The notes: generated by a model not told the origin, from the sequence alone. Shown: positions 1 to 7,602, numbered from the stretch's first letter. The stretch: DNA of 64,000 nt from Anaerocolumna cellulosilytica (GCF_014218335.1 NZ_AP023367.1:4761001-4825000); one strand, 5' to 3'. Numbers and translations: made by a program.

Positions 1-864
1 TCCTGCCACACAAATAGAGATTCCATAACGAATGAGGTTGGACAAAAAATCCAGCATTTGACCCGTGGCTGTTCCACTCTGGACAAAGTCGTTCTTTTGC
101 ATACTCTGAGGATTGACAATACGAATGGAAGCTGCTACTCCTACATCTTCATCTACCAGAGGTGTTTTTAGAACGGCAATACGAATATTCTTAGACAAGT
201 GACCCAAAACAGCAGGACTTGCATTATCTAACACAATTCCTGATACATGAAGCATTCTTCGGATTACATGAATGGCATGCTCCGGGGATTCAAAATGCTC
301 CTCCAGCTTTACAGTTCTTCCATCGGAATACTGCACCTCAATGTCCTGCCAGGAATTAATATCGATTTCTTCAATCCCTTTTCCAAAAATATATTTGGTA
401 AGGAACCCATACTCTGCCATCTCGGTATATAAGGCGTCAATAAGTTCCTGACTCTCCATCCCTTTTACGCTAATTTTTTTCTCCAGAATGTATTGATGGA
501 TATAGCGTTTCATCTGCTCTTTGGCATCTTCCAGCTCCTGATTGGTAATCAACTCGGAGTATCGCTCTGAAATATACTCCTGTACCTCTTTTAAAACATC
601 TTGAAATTCTCTTTGTTCCAATTCGGTAGAAAGTATGTAATCCTGGGTGGGGTGTTTTGAGAAAATAGTTGATGGGTGGATTGCCTGCTCATTCATTGCC
701 AGATTCAACAGCTCGTCCATTCGTTCTTTCATTTGATTTTCCTTAAAATCACTTTCTCTCTGGCAGAAAGGATGATTTTCTTCTGTCTCATTATCTAAAC
801 TTACCTTTTGCACGGAATTGTTTTTGCTTTCTTTTTCTTTCTGCAACCATTTCTTCTTTAGCAT
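1..864 (-). CDS. CpaF/TadA-family secretion ATPase, N-terminal part (cut by window edge)
   Basis: The minus-strand frame is open from an ATG at 862-864 to the edge, giving 288 codons without a stop. The N-terminal 90 or so residues are charged. They are followed by the N-terminal domain typical of CpaF/TadA type II/IV secretion ATPases, with a glycine-ended run (SICVAG) at the very edge that in this family leads directly into the Walker A P-loop. The catalytic half therefore lies outside the window. The start overlaps the stop of the preceding CpaE-like gene by 7 bp, so the two are translationally coupled. By family knowledge it would power assembly of a Tad/Flp-type pilus or a related export machine at the inner face of the membrane. 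It is the last visible gene of a minus-strand operon that also encodes CpaE-, CpaB- and prepilin peptidase-like proteins. Confidence 0.8.
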   Translation of the reverse strand, partial: MLKKKWLQKEKESKNNSVQKVSLDNETEENHPFCQRESDFKENQMKERMDELLNLAMNEQAIHPSTIFSKHPTQDYILSTELEQREFQDVLKEVQEYISERYSELITNQELEDAKEQMKRYIHQYILEKKISVKGMESQELIDALYTEMAEYGFLTKYIFGKGIEEIDINSWQDIEVQYSDGRTVKLEEHFESPEHAIHVIRRMLHVSGIVLDNASPAVLGHLSKNIRIAVLKTPLVDEDVGVAASIRIVNPQSMQKNDFVQSGTATGQMLDFLSNLIRYGISICVAG

Positions 865-1691
865 CCCAGCACCTCCTTTGCGATTTTTTCTATTTCTGAG
901 CAAAATGCTTTACTATTTCTCAAATTCATATCTTCCAGTAATGTACCAGCAAGATATTGTTCTTCCAGTTCTCTGGAATAGGGTAATTGAAAATCAATAT
1001 TACCCAATGCTCCTGCCATATGCTCTACCCCCTGGTTTGGTTTTACATTTGACAACACTTTATACTGCTTACCAGAATTCTTTGCATCACTATACAGAAG
1101 CTTCAACTGACTAGAAAGATAGCTAATGGATTTGAGGTCACGGTTGGATAGGCGAAGCATAGCATCACACTCCATAATAGAAACTGCTGATAAAATGTCA
1201 TTTGCAATATAGCTGCTACAATCAATAATGATATAGGGTGCTGTTTTTCGCAGCGCTGTAAGAAATTCCTCTGCCTGAATTCTTGAATAGGCAGCATAGG
1301 TGTATTCATTTTCTCCTTTTAACATTCCAATCATGGTCAGGTATGCCAGTTTCTTATGAGTAATTATATTACTTTTTACAAGTTGATCCGTTACATGGGT
1401 TGCAGACAGAATACTTCCTAATGAACCCAAGGGTCGAGCGGAATCTTTCTGGATTTCCAAAGAAGAAGGCGGACAAATACAAGGAAGCATGGGTGCCGTC
1501 ATATCGCATAGCACTAACACCACATTTTTCTTATGATCTGCCAGGTATTTTGCAAGCTTTACCGCAACCGTAGTTTTCCCAGTACCGGGACTCCCCCAGA
1601 CTGCAAAAATACCACCTTGAGGAAGTTCTTCTACACAAGTCTTACTCTTGTTATTACGGGTAAAAATAGAATCCTTTTTAAATTGCAACAT
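858..1691 (-). CDS. CpaE/ParA-like P-loop ATPase of a Tad-like system
   Basis: This 277-residue protein has a Walker A motif GSPGTGKTT at residues 33-41, followed by a short Rossmann-like core with a hydrophobic strand ending in IIIDCSS (about residue 155). That is the MinD/ParA/CpaE arrangement. There is no obvious N-terminal receiver domain, unlike classical CpaE. In Tad systems such ATPases help localise or assemble the pilus machinery. Here it sits between the CpaB-like and CpaF-like genes: 2 bp from the former and overlapping the latter by 7 bp. The RBS is a G-rich GGGGG run about 8 nt before the ATG. The CpaE role is inferred from gene order and fold. A general ParA-like partition ATPase is the alternative. 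Confidence 0.7.
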   Translation of the reverse strand: MLQFKKDSIFTRNNKSKTCVEELPQGGIFAVWGSPGTGKTTVAVKLAKYLADHKKNVVLVLCDMTAPMLPCICPPSSLEIQKDSARPLGSLGSILSATHVTDQLVKSNIITHKKLAYLTMIGMLKGENEYTYAAYSRIQAEEFLTALRKTAPYIIIDCSSYIANDILSAVSIMECDAMLRLSNRDLKSISYLSSQLKLLYSDAKNSGKQYKVLSNVKPNQGVEHMAGALGNIDFQLPYSRELEEQYLAGTLLEDMNLRNSKAFCSEIEKIAKEVLGC

Positions 1692-1693
1692 TC

Positions 1694-2464
1694 TTATTCC
1701 CCCTCTTTATATTCCGAAGTGGTTTCTGTATCAGGATATAATTCTGCCAATGCTTTCTCCTGTGCCTCCAGAAATTTCTTGGCATTGCTCGCTTCTCCAC
1801 GGTACACAAGGGAAAGATGGCTTTCTCCATCCGCTTCCAGGTTTGCCAAAATATTGCCCTGCTCCGGTGTCACCAGTAAGGTAACGGTAGAGGGCAGTTC
1901 TCTCTCCTCTTTTTTGCTTTCTTTCCCCTTCCCTGTATTTGCATCCTGTCCACTGGACGTAGTAACCGAAATCACTTCTACATACCGAAGTTCCGGTGGG
2001 ATTACCGTAAGCCCCTGCTTCTTATAATCTGGTGCAATCACGGATACCACATCTCCACTCTGTAACTTGCCAGATAGTCCATTGGCAAAGTTTTTCAGAG
2101 TAATAGAAATTGCTTGTTTACTTCCATCTAACTGATATAAATAGGCATTTTCAGCTTGTGGCGTTTCTGACACTTTTGTGTTTAGAATATAATCTCCCAC
2201 CGATAAATCAGCCAACGCATAATAACCTAACACCGTTTCCTTGGACTGAATCACGTTTTCTGGAAGCTGATAACTTCCTACTTCCACACTTTGAATCATA
2301 TCTTTGGTAATGATTTCTCCCGTCTTTATTTCTTTTACCACCCGGATAATCTCCTTCTTCTGATTCACCTGCCGATTAAACATAGGCGTAATCCCAAAGC
2401 AGATGAGCAGGGAAAGAATAATACAGCCGATTCCCACAACGGTTCTATTTTTAAATAAGCTCAT
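1694..2464 (-). CDS. CpaB/RcpC-like SAF-domain protein
   Basis: This 256-residue protein has one N-terminal membrane segment (about residues 9-28). A SAF domain follows (about residues 40-105, including KTGEIITKDMI and a later SVGDYI), and then a beta-rich region with QSGDVVSV. This is the layout of CpaB/RcpC, the periplasm- or wall-side component of Tad pili that is thought to help pass the fibre outward. A Ser/Gly/Lys-rich linker lies near residues 175-195. The start overlaps the prepilin peptidase gene by 14 bp and is preceded by a strong GGAGG. The protein is anchored and faces outside if the family topology holds. The assignment rests on domain order and neighbours. Confidence 0.72.
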   Translation of the reverse strand: MSLFKNRTVVGIGCIILSLLICFGITPMFNRQVNQKKEIIRVVKEIKTGEIITKDMIQSVEVGSYQLPENVIQSKETVLGYYALADLSVGDYILNTKVSETPQAENAYLYQLDGSKQAISITLKNFANGLSGKLQSGDVVSVIAPDYKKQGLTVIPPELRYVEVISVTTSSGQDANTGKGKESKKEERELPSTVTLLVTPEQGNILANLEADGESHLSLVYRGEASNAKKFLEAQEKALAELYPDTETTSEYKEGE

Positions 2465-2921
2465 TGATAACTCCTCCTAATTTCAAACTATAAATACACA
2501 AAAATCCAATGGTCAGGCACGGTGCCAATGGCATGGAACAGTCTTTGAAGTCTTTTCGTCCCTTCTCTTTCGCTTTAACTCTTTGTAGTAAAAATACAAA
2601 GCCAAATACTACGATTTGTAAGGAGAGTCCAAGGATAACTGCCATATTAGTTTCTTGTAATCCGAGCACCAGCCCGGTGGCAGCGACCAGCTTTATGTCG
2701 CCACCACCTAAGCGGTTTGGTGCTATCCATACCGCAATGATTAACAAAGGTACTGCTGCCAAAATTCCCATGAGATGGATTGGTCTAAAATCCAAACAGG
2801 AGATTGCTCCAACAGAGCACCAGATAACGGTCGGTATCACCCGCTTTCGAATATCCAGATACGCTGCTCCCACCATCAGGATAAAAAATAGCACTGCCTG
2901 AAGCATGGTATTAGCCTGCAT
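2451..2921 (-). CDS. Short A24-type prepilin peptidase (TadV/CpaA-like)
   Basis: The protein has 156 residues with about five to six hydrophobic segments. It has the two catalytic aspartates of A24 aspartic prepilin peptidases: D23 in AAYLDIRKR, and D75 in the GxGD-type motif GGGDIKL. It lacks the N-terminal methylase domain of full-length PilD, which is usual for TadV/CpaA enzymes. It would cleave prepilin leader peptides in the membrane, and a pilin-sized membrane protein is encoded just upstream. The ATG at 2921 overlaps that gene's stop by 11 bp. An alternative ATG at 2906 lies after the stop and has a CAGG about 8 nt upstream, so the start is not certain. Confidence 0.82.
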   Translation of the reverse strand: MQANTMLQAVLFFILMVGAAYLDIRKRVIPTVIWCSVGAISCLDFRPIHLMGILAAVPLLIIAVWIAPNRLGGGDIKLVAATGLVLGLQETNMAVILGLSLQIVVFGFVFLLQRVKAKEKGRKDFKDCSMPLAPCLTIGFLCIYSLKLGGVINELI

Positions 2922-3141
2922 AATTAAACATGTCCTGAATTCTTCTGCTTAGGGTGGGCATTACAATATTTCCAAACAATGCATATAACCCTGCTAGCAA
3001 TAATGCTCCCAGCACAACTGCAATTAAAATTTTGACCGCGGTGTCGATGTAGCCTTCCCCCTTATTATTGCTTAGTGCAAGCTGTACCTTCACTGCCTGT
3101 TTTCCCATGAATTTGCTTACTTTCTTTCCAAACTTTTTCAT
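2911..3141 (-). CDS. Small single-span membrane protein, DUF6133-like, candidate pilin substrate
   Basis: From the ATG at 3141 this is 76 residues. It has a basic N-terminus with several Lys, then a NKGEGYIDTAV segment leading straight into a roughly 25-residue hydrophobic helix, and a short polar tail. I associate this pattern with DUF6133-type proteins of clostridial mobile elements. The length, single helix and position next to a prepilin peptidase resemble a Flp-type prepilin. However, the acidic residues before the helix do not sit at the canonical +5 position, so cleavage is only an inference. I chose the inner start because GAGGA lies 8 nt before it. An in-frame ATG at 3156 has only a weak A-rich upstream region. 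A terminator-like hairpin lies about 45 nt upstream. Confidence 0.7.
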   Translation of the reverse strand: MKKFGKKVSKFMGKQAVKVQLALSNNKGEGYIDTAVKILIAVVLGALLLAGLYALFGNIVMPTLSRRIQDMFNYAG

Positions 3142-3184
3142 CTTAATCTTCCTCATTCTTTCTTTTATTTGCTTGTTTTGTTGT

Positions 3185-3218
3185 AAAAAAATAAGACAGC
3201 ATAAAAAGACCTGTCTTA
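3185..3218 (-). terminator. Intrinsic terminator-like hairpin upstream of the pilin-like gene
   Basis: An 8-bp perfect stem (TAAGACAG at 3192-3199 with CTGTCTTA at 3211-3218) is followed on the minus strand by a run of seven T (3185-3191). It would end transcripts coming from the ParM/ParR side just before the pilin-like gene, or act as an attenuator setting the ratio between the two halves of the operon. Confidence 0.6.
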
Positions 3219-3538
3219 ACCTATTTTTTCTGAATGCTTATAAAACTGCTTTCGCAAACATTTTTACTATGTTACTTACATAGCCAGTTTGATATCTTCT
3301 TTGTTCCAAACCATCCACCCCATAAAGTGGATGGCAGATTGTCCGTGTACCATCCCACTCTATAAGTGAATATTTAATTTCTACACGAAACAACCCTTAA
3401 TCCGGTTTGTCCCGTATCCGATTCATTTCAATTCCTTTCCCTACATTCTGATATATATGATAGCTAATATACTCTCTTATTGAACCTGTTTTTCTTGTGA
3501 TAATCCTTAAATTTTATACTACCCAACTCCAATGATAT
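3219..3538. other. Gene-free stretch with a small hairpin
   Basis: I see no convincing coding frame with an RBS on either strand. The one clear structure is a perfect 8-bp inverted repeat at 3311-3334 (CCATCCAC / GTGGATGG, 8-nt loop). This stretch and the terminator separate the pilin-like gene from the 57-residue hydrophobic protein gene. A promoter for the downstream half of the operon could lie here, but none stands out. Confidence 0.5.
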
Positions 3539-3712
3539 CTACGGCGTTCCTACTCTCACAAAAGCCATAAAAATTCTTGCCACAAGCCCAAATAACCAAA
3601 GTATAACTTTCACAAGTTCCAATGCAAGTTTTATACCGCTCAAAAGAAGTATTCCTATCCATTTCAGCAAAGTAAGTGCTGCTACTCTCACCCATGTAAC
3701 CATCTTTTTCAT
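3539..3712 (-). CDS. Small hydrophobic/amphipathic protein, 57 residues, unrecognised
   Basis: An ATG at 3710-3712 opens a 57-codon frame ending in TAG at 3539-3541. A strong AGGAGG lies 9 nt upstream. The product begins MKKMVTWVRV and is almost wholly hydrophobic with spaced Lys/Arg, suggesting one or two membrane-embedded or amphipathic helices. There are no acidic residues apart from a single Glu. The gene sits 13 bp downstream of the ParR-like gene and is probably co-transcribed with it. I do not recognise the family. Possible roles are a small membrane partner of the pilus or partition genes or a holin- or toxin-like peptide, but nothing in the sequence selects one. The RBS and spacing make it likely to be a real gene. 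Confidence 0.65.
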   Translation of the reverse strand: MKKMVTWVRVAALTLLKWIGILLLSGIKLALELVKVILWLFGLVARIFMAFVRVGTP

Positions 3713-3725
3713 AGCTCAGTTCCTC

Positions 3726-4169
3726 CTATGACCATACATTGGATAAGGAAGATAAGACTTCATCTTCTTCCAGCCTATCCTTATTCTCTGAAATTACCTC
3801 TGGATTTTCCGCCACATATGGCATTGCTGGTGCACCAATACCTGCTCGTCCTGCAAGAGAGGAACAAAGGAGATTCACTACCTCTTTCATCACTTTATCC
3901 GTTACTCGTTGTTCCAAGTCTTCCAGCTCTTTTCTTTTTATATATCCAGTACCAAGTTCCTGTTCCAAAGCAGCCTCACTTAATAGCTCTTCTCTTGCAT
4001 AGTTCCGAATATTTCTGAGAATCGAATCTGTGATAAATTGATTCTGTGATTTATGAATTCCCTTATTTAAGTTCTGCAAGGTCTGATGTATGGTTAGATG
4101 CTCTTGGTTTGTCAAGTTCAAACGGAAGGTATATTGAATCACATCATCTTTATTTTTTACCTTTCCCAT
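3726..4169 (-). CDS. ParR-like partition adaptor protein
   Basis: This is a 147-residue protein. Its N-terminal half (about residues 8-60) looks like a small DNA-binding domain of ribbon-helix-helix type (QYTFRLNLTN then two helices with NQFITDSILRNI). An acidic, flexible tail ends in LEEDEVLSSLSNVWS. In type II partition systems ParR binds centromere repeats through such a domain and caps the ParM filament through its C-terminal tail. The gene lies 5 bp downstream of a ParM-like actin gene, the standard parM-parR order. The RBS GGGAG is well placed. The assignment is by position, size and architecture, because ParR proteins diverge too much for motif recognition. Confidence 0.6.
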   Translation of the reverse strand: MGKVKNKDDVIQYTFRLNLTNQEHLTIHQTLQNLNKGIHKSQNQFITDSILRNIRNYAREELLSEAALEQELGTGYIKRKELEDLEQRVTDKVMKEVVNLLCSSLAGRAGIGAPAMPYVAENPEVISENKDRLEEDEVLSSLSNVWS

Positions 4170-4174
4170 ACTCC

Positions 4175-5092
4175 CTACCCCCTTACATTTCTAAGAGCTA
4201 TTCTTGCCATCATTTCATATCCCTTGGCATTGGCTTTGACATCCAGCTTATATTCAATATTGGGCAGCCTCACACTGCCATAGTTCTTCACAACACTTGC
4301 TCCCCCACCTACGATAATAATGGGCGTCGTCTGAATGTTGATTTCCAATTCCTTTAGTGAACGAATTACCATGTCGGCATAGCTTTTCAGATATCGGTCT
4401 ACCAACTGTAATACTTCTTCCGGTACATTGTTTAAGTGATGGTGACGGATATAATGCTCGATATCGACTCCTTCCAATTCATAGTTAAAGTTTTTAACAC
4501 AGTCTCTGTTAATTTCTCTCATACAGGTAATTAATCCGTGTGGTAGGCTGTTACACTTTCTGTCATCCGGCTTTTTATTAATGACCGGCATAATATCAAT
4601 TGTCCAGGAACCAATGTCTACCACCACTGCTCTTCTTTGAAAATTTGGTATCAGCTCTGTAACTGCCGAATAGCACTGAGGATATACCGAAACCTTTACA
4701 ATCTTGATATGGTACTGCTTTTCTTCAAACTTAAACTGGACTTCCTGATTCTTTGACAGGTACTCAATAAATGCTTGCTTCTCCTCTCCAAACCTTGTCA
4801 GCGGTAAACCCACTGCCAAATACACCGTTGCTTCTGTAATGTTTCCTCTCTTTTCTAACTCCTTTGCAATGGCTGCCAAGGTAAGCAGATAAAAATCATC
4901 GTTTTCCACCTTGGTATTCTTAATCTCCAGACGTTCACCACCAATGTTGTAGTACTTACCCTTGTACTCCAACACATCCTTAAAAAATGTAGGTGACGGA
5001 TTCTCTTTTATGGATGTAGTAAACACTGTTGTTGGAGTTTTCATATGACTCCAGCCATGATCAATCCCTATTACTTCAATCTTATTATTCAC
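4175..5092 (-). CDS. parM: ParM/StbA-like actin-family partition ATPase
   Basis: The actin-fold nucleotide motifs are visible: phosphate-1 GIDHGWSHMKT (about residues 9-19), phosphate-2 VVDIGSWTIDIM (about 157-168) and the adenosine motif IIIVGGGAS (about 258-266). The length of 305 residues fits ParM/AlfA-type proteins. I chose the GTG at 5090-5092 because GGAGGG lies 8 nt upstream. The in-frame ATG 14 codons earlier (5134) has no such site and would precede the first beta-strand with unrelated residues. By family knowledge ParM polymers push apart DNA copies bound by ParR. On an integrated element this would matter in an extrachromosomal, replicating stage. The gene is co-directional with the Cys-rich gene 52 bp upstream and the ParR-like gene 5 bp downstream. 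Confidence 0.8.
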   Translation of the reverse strand: MNNKIEVIGIDHGWSHMKTPTTVFTTSIKENPSPTFFKDVLEYKGKYYNIGGERLEIKNTKVENDDFYLLTLAAIAKELEKRGNITEATVYLAVGLPLTRFGEEKQAFIEYLSKNQEVQFKFEEKQYHIKIVKVSVYPQCYSAVTELIPNFQRRAVVVDIGSWTIDIMPVINKKPDDRKCNSLPHGLITCMREINRDCVKNFNYELEGVDIEHYIRHHHLNNVPEEVLQLVDRYLKSYADMVIRSLKELEINIQTTPIIIVGGGASVVKNYGSVRLPNIEYKLDVKANAKGYEMMARIALRNVRG

Positions 5093-5143
5093 CGTTTTAT
5101 CCCTCCTGTTTTTGATATGTAATAACCACTTCATCTACACAGC

Positions 5144-5407
5144 CTACTTTCTCTCTAATAACTTTTTCATGCAGGGAAAGCAATATCGTTCGGACTGCCG
5201 ATAGGCACATCCCTCGCATTCCTTTTTCTTTTGGTCATTCTCTGCTACTGGCTGTCTTTTTTCTTTATAACACTGTTTTCTGGAACAGCCATGACTGTTG
5301 CCCCAGAAAAATTTACATTTCATACAAGATTTTAAATCTCGCTCTAATTCATACTTTTTCTTTGTATCCTTGTCCGCTGATTTGCTTGTAACTGTTGTAA
5401 TTCGCAC
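5144..5407 (-). CDS. Small cysteine-rich protein, probable zinc binder, unrecognised
   Basis: The 87 residues include eight cysteines: C28/C31 (CMKC), C41, C46, C64/C67 (CEGC) and C76/C79 (CFPC). The paired CxxC motifs suggest two structural zinc sites. The protein is very rich in Lys/Arg and could bind nucleic acid. The start is GTG (5405-5407), supported by GGAGG 8 nt upstream. It is the first gene of the minus-strand parM-parR-pilus operon, just downstream of a long structured non-coding region, a position often held by regulators. I do not recognise a named family, and the zinc and regulatory roles are inferences. Confidence 0.6.
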   Translation of the reverse strand: MRITTVTSKSADKDTKKKYELERDLKSCMKCKFFWGNSHGCSRKQCYKEKRQPVAENDQKKKECEGCAYRQSERYCFPCMKKLLERK

Positions 5408-5925
5408 GCTTACATCCTCCTACTTTATTCATAGCAAAATACTATGTAAGTGTACGCCGCTTCTCTCAAAGCACCTCATCGCCCCGTACACAAGGGATGT
5501 ACTCATCCCCGGGAGTTACTGGCGAATTAACGCCGCATGTCACTTGATTGTGATTACGATGCCTCAAATTAATTTCTTGATGCAATCCCCTCTTCTGCCA
5601 TTTCGAGGATTGGGAGTTCTCGTTAGACCCCCGTGTAGGTTATTATCCTTCCGCCATATTCATGCTTTTCCTTAAACTCGCTCCCTCTTCACCTTTCGGT
5701 CCTTCGACTCTCGTGGCAAGCCTTGACTGATTTTATGTCCAGATATACACCGGAATTTTCCATGCTGTAACTGCTATTTAGTTGATGCATTAAGATTACA
5801 TCAGATAGGTTCATTTGAACATTCCGCCACATGGTAAATATTTTTATAAACTTACCATGTAATGGTAAATCCATTATCAAATAAGTTTTTTAGATTTTTC
5901 CAATAATACTATGATTTCTACGCAA
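5408..5925. other. Gene-free, hairpin-rich segment at the mobile-element end
   Basis: About 500 bp carry no convincing gene. The DNA is more GC-rich than its surroundings between 5450 and 5540 and contains nested inverted repeats: GTGTACG (5450-5456) with CGTACAC (5485-5491), then GGGATG (5494-5499) with CATCCC (5504-5509), then GGCG/CGCC around AATTAA near 5521-5534. Further palindromes lie at 5830-5876. On the minus strand this is the leader of the Cys-rich/parM operon. It could be a structured RNA, a partition centromere, an oriT or an attachment-site region. The sequence does not decide between them. Confidence 0.5.
5830..5876. promoter_or_regulatory. Two adjacent palindromes sharing ATGGTAAAT
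   Basis: CATGGTAA (5830-5837) pairs with TTACCATG (5852-5859), immediately followed by TAATGG (5860-5865) and CCATTA (5871-5876). The 9-mer ATGGTAAAT occurs twice, 31 bp apart. A minus-strand TATAAA lies inside the first loop region, so this could be an operator over a promoter for the parM operon. That is an inference. Confidence 0.35.
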
Positions 5926-5972
5926 GCAAAAAAAGGACATCTTTCTAAAATTTCTTCTAGAAAAATGTCCTT
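5926..5972 (-). terminator. Intrinsic terminator of greA-lysS
   Basis: A 15-bp stem with one mismatch (5933-5947 with 5958-5972) is followed on the minus strand by a T run (5926-5932). It lies about 140 bp past the lysS stop, marks the end of the housekeeping transcript, and insulates it from the mobile-element genes. Confidence 0.75.
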
Positions 5973-6028
5973 AAAGTGCAAAATATTAAATTGGTCTCTG
6001 GATGCAAATTTATATTATCACGTATTAT

Positions 6029-6070
6029 GCTGTACTATACGCTGTAAATTTGCTGTACTCTTGCTGTACT
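6029..6070. repeat. Four GCTGTA repeats at one-helical-turn spacing
   Basis: GCTGTA occurs at 6029, 6041, 6052 and 6063, i.e. at 12, 11 and 11 bp spacing. The last two are part of an exact 10-mer TTGCTGTACT (6050-6059 and 6061-6070). Such phased short repeats are typical of integrase arm sites or cooperative protein binding. They sit between the lysS stop and its terminator, next to the mobile-element module. Confidence 0.55.
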
Positions 6071-6111
6071 TAGGACTAGCGAAGTGCCTCAAACCCTTGA
6101 TTTTACTGAAC

Positions 6112-7602
6112 TTACTTCTCCAAGCTCTTCATCGTCGGGAACAACAATACATCCCTGATTGCCGCAGAATCTGTTAACAGCATAACCAAACGATCAATAC
6201 CGATACCAATACCACCAGTTGGCGGCATACCATATTCCAGGGCATTTAAGAAATCTTCATCTAGAGAGTTGGCTTCTTCATCTCCTGCTGCACGAAGTGC
6301 TTCCTGGGCTTCAAATCTGCCTCTTTGGTCAATTGGATCATTTAACTCAGAGAAAGCATTTGCCATTTCTCTCTTTGTAATAAACAACTCAAAACGCTCT
6401 GTAAAATCTGGTGCATCCGGTTTTCTTTTTGCTAATGGTGAAATTTCAACAGGATGATCCATAATAAAGGTGGGTTGTATTAAGTTCTCTTCTACGAATT
6501 CTTCGAAGAAAAGATTAATAATATCACCCTTTTTATGTCGGTCTTCATATTTTATGTGATGTTCTTTTGCCAGCGCTTTTGCTTCCTCTTCGGAAGTGAC
6601 CTGCGTAAAGTCAACGCCGGAATATTTTTTAACAGCCTCTAACATTGTCATACGTTCAAAAGGCTTTGATAAATCAATTTCCACTCCGTCGTATGAGATA
6701 AGGGTTGTCCCAAGAACATTTTTCGCAACTGTACGATACAATTCTTCCGCTAAATCCATCATACCATAGTAATCTGTATATGCCTGATATAACTCAAGTA
6801 ATGTAAATTCAGGATTATGTCTTACAGAAAGTCCTTCATTTCGAAATACTCTTCCGATTTCATATACTCTTTCTAAACCGCCGACAATTAGACGTTTTAA
6901 ATATAACTCAAGAGAAATTCTTAAATGAATATCTTCATCCAGGGCATTGTGATGTGTCAAGAAAGGTCTGGCTGCGGCACCGCCTGCATTGGGTACCAAT
7001 ACCGGTGTTTCCACTTCTATAAAGTTTTTAGAGTCCAAGTATCTGCGGATTTCACGTATAATTAAGGAACGTTTTACAAAGGTATCCTTTACTTCCGGAT
7101 TCACAATTAGGTCTACATATCTTTGTCTATAGCGAGTATCCGTATCCTTTAATCCATGGAATTTTTCTGGAAGTATCTGAAGACTTTTGGTTAGCAAAAC
7201 TACTTTAGTCGCTTTAATTGATATTTCTTCCGTATGAGTTTTAAAAACTTCACCTGTAATTCCTATGATATCTCCAATATCATACTTTTTAAAATCAGCG
7301 TATTCCTCTTCGCCGATTGCATCTTTTCTGATATAAGACTGGATATTCCCTTTGATATCCTGAATATTACAAAAGGAAGCCTTACCCATGATTCTCTTAG
7401 ACATAATACGACCGGCTATGGATACCTCCTTGCCTTCTAACTGCTCAAATTCTGCTGCTACTTCTGCTGAATGATGAGTCACATCGTATTTCATAATCTG
7501 GAATGGATCTTTACCATTTTCCTTTAATTCGGTGAGTTTTGCTCTTTTTATCTTTAACAGTTCATTTAGGTCCTGTTCCGCCTGTATCTTTTCTTCAGCC
7601 AC
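6112..7602 (-). CDS. lysS: Lysyl-tRNA synthetase, class II
   Basis: This full-length 496-residue enzyme charges tRNA-Lys in the cytoplasm. It has an N-terminal OB-fold anticodon-binding domain (about residues 55-150), class II motif 2 FRNEG with RHNPEFT (253-267), and motif 3 at the C-terminus containing [11 protein letters not shown] (about 466-477). The start is GTG (7600-7602), with a GGGTG-type RBS 7-8 nt upstream. It lies 264 bp downstream of greA on the same strand. The greA-lysS order is common in Clostridia and both are probably read from the greA promoter. The extreme C-terminus and 3' flank border phased repeats and the mobile-element module. The reading frame itself shows no damage. 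Confidence 0.97.
   Translation of the reverse strand: MAEEKIQAEQDLNELLKIKRAKLTELKENGKDPFQIMKYDVTHHSAEVAAEFEQLEGKEVSIAGRIMSKRIMGKASFCNIQDIKGNIQSYIRKDAIGEEEYADFKKYDIGDIIGITGEVFKTHTEEISIKATKVVLLTKSLQILPEKFHGLKDTDTRYRQRYVDLIVNPEVKDTFVKRSLIIREIRRYLDSKNFIEVETPVLVPNAGGAAARPFLTHHNALDEDIHLRISLELYLKRLIVGGLERVYEIGRVFRNEGLSVRHNPEFTLLELYQAYTDYYGMMDLAEELYRTVAKNVLGTTLISYDGVEIDLSKPFERMTMLEAVKKYSGVDFTQVTSEEEAKALAKEHHIKYEDRHKKGDIINLFFEEFVEENLIQPTFIMDHPVEISPLAKRKPDAPDFTERFELFITKREMANAFSELNDPIDQRGRFEAQEALRAAGDEEANSLDEDFLNALEYGMPPTGGIGIGIDRLVMLLTDSAAIRDVLLFPTMKSLEK

Noticed and set aside
818..1114. 98-codon plus-strand frame
   Set aside because: Antisense to the start of CpaF and the end of CpaE-like genes. It has Phe/Ser-rich shadow composition and no RBS.
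5450..5534. Possible tRNA or known riboswitch in the hairpin-rich segment
   Set aside because: The stems do not form a cloverleaf and no T-loop or known aptamer core is present. Kept only as an unassigned structured region.
5689..5880. 63-codon minus-strand frame in the gene-free segment
   Set aside because: It starts with TTG inside palindromes, without a clear RBS, and I recognise no family. An inner ATG has only a weak upstream GCGGA. Left as non-coding until conservation is shown.
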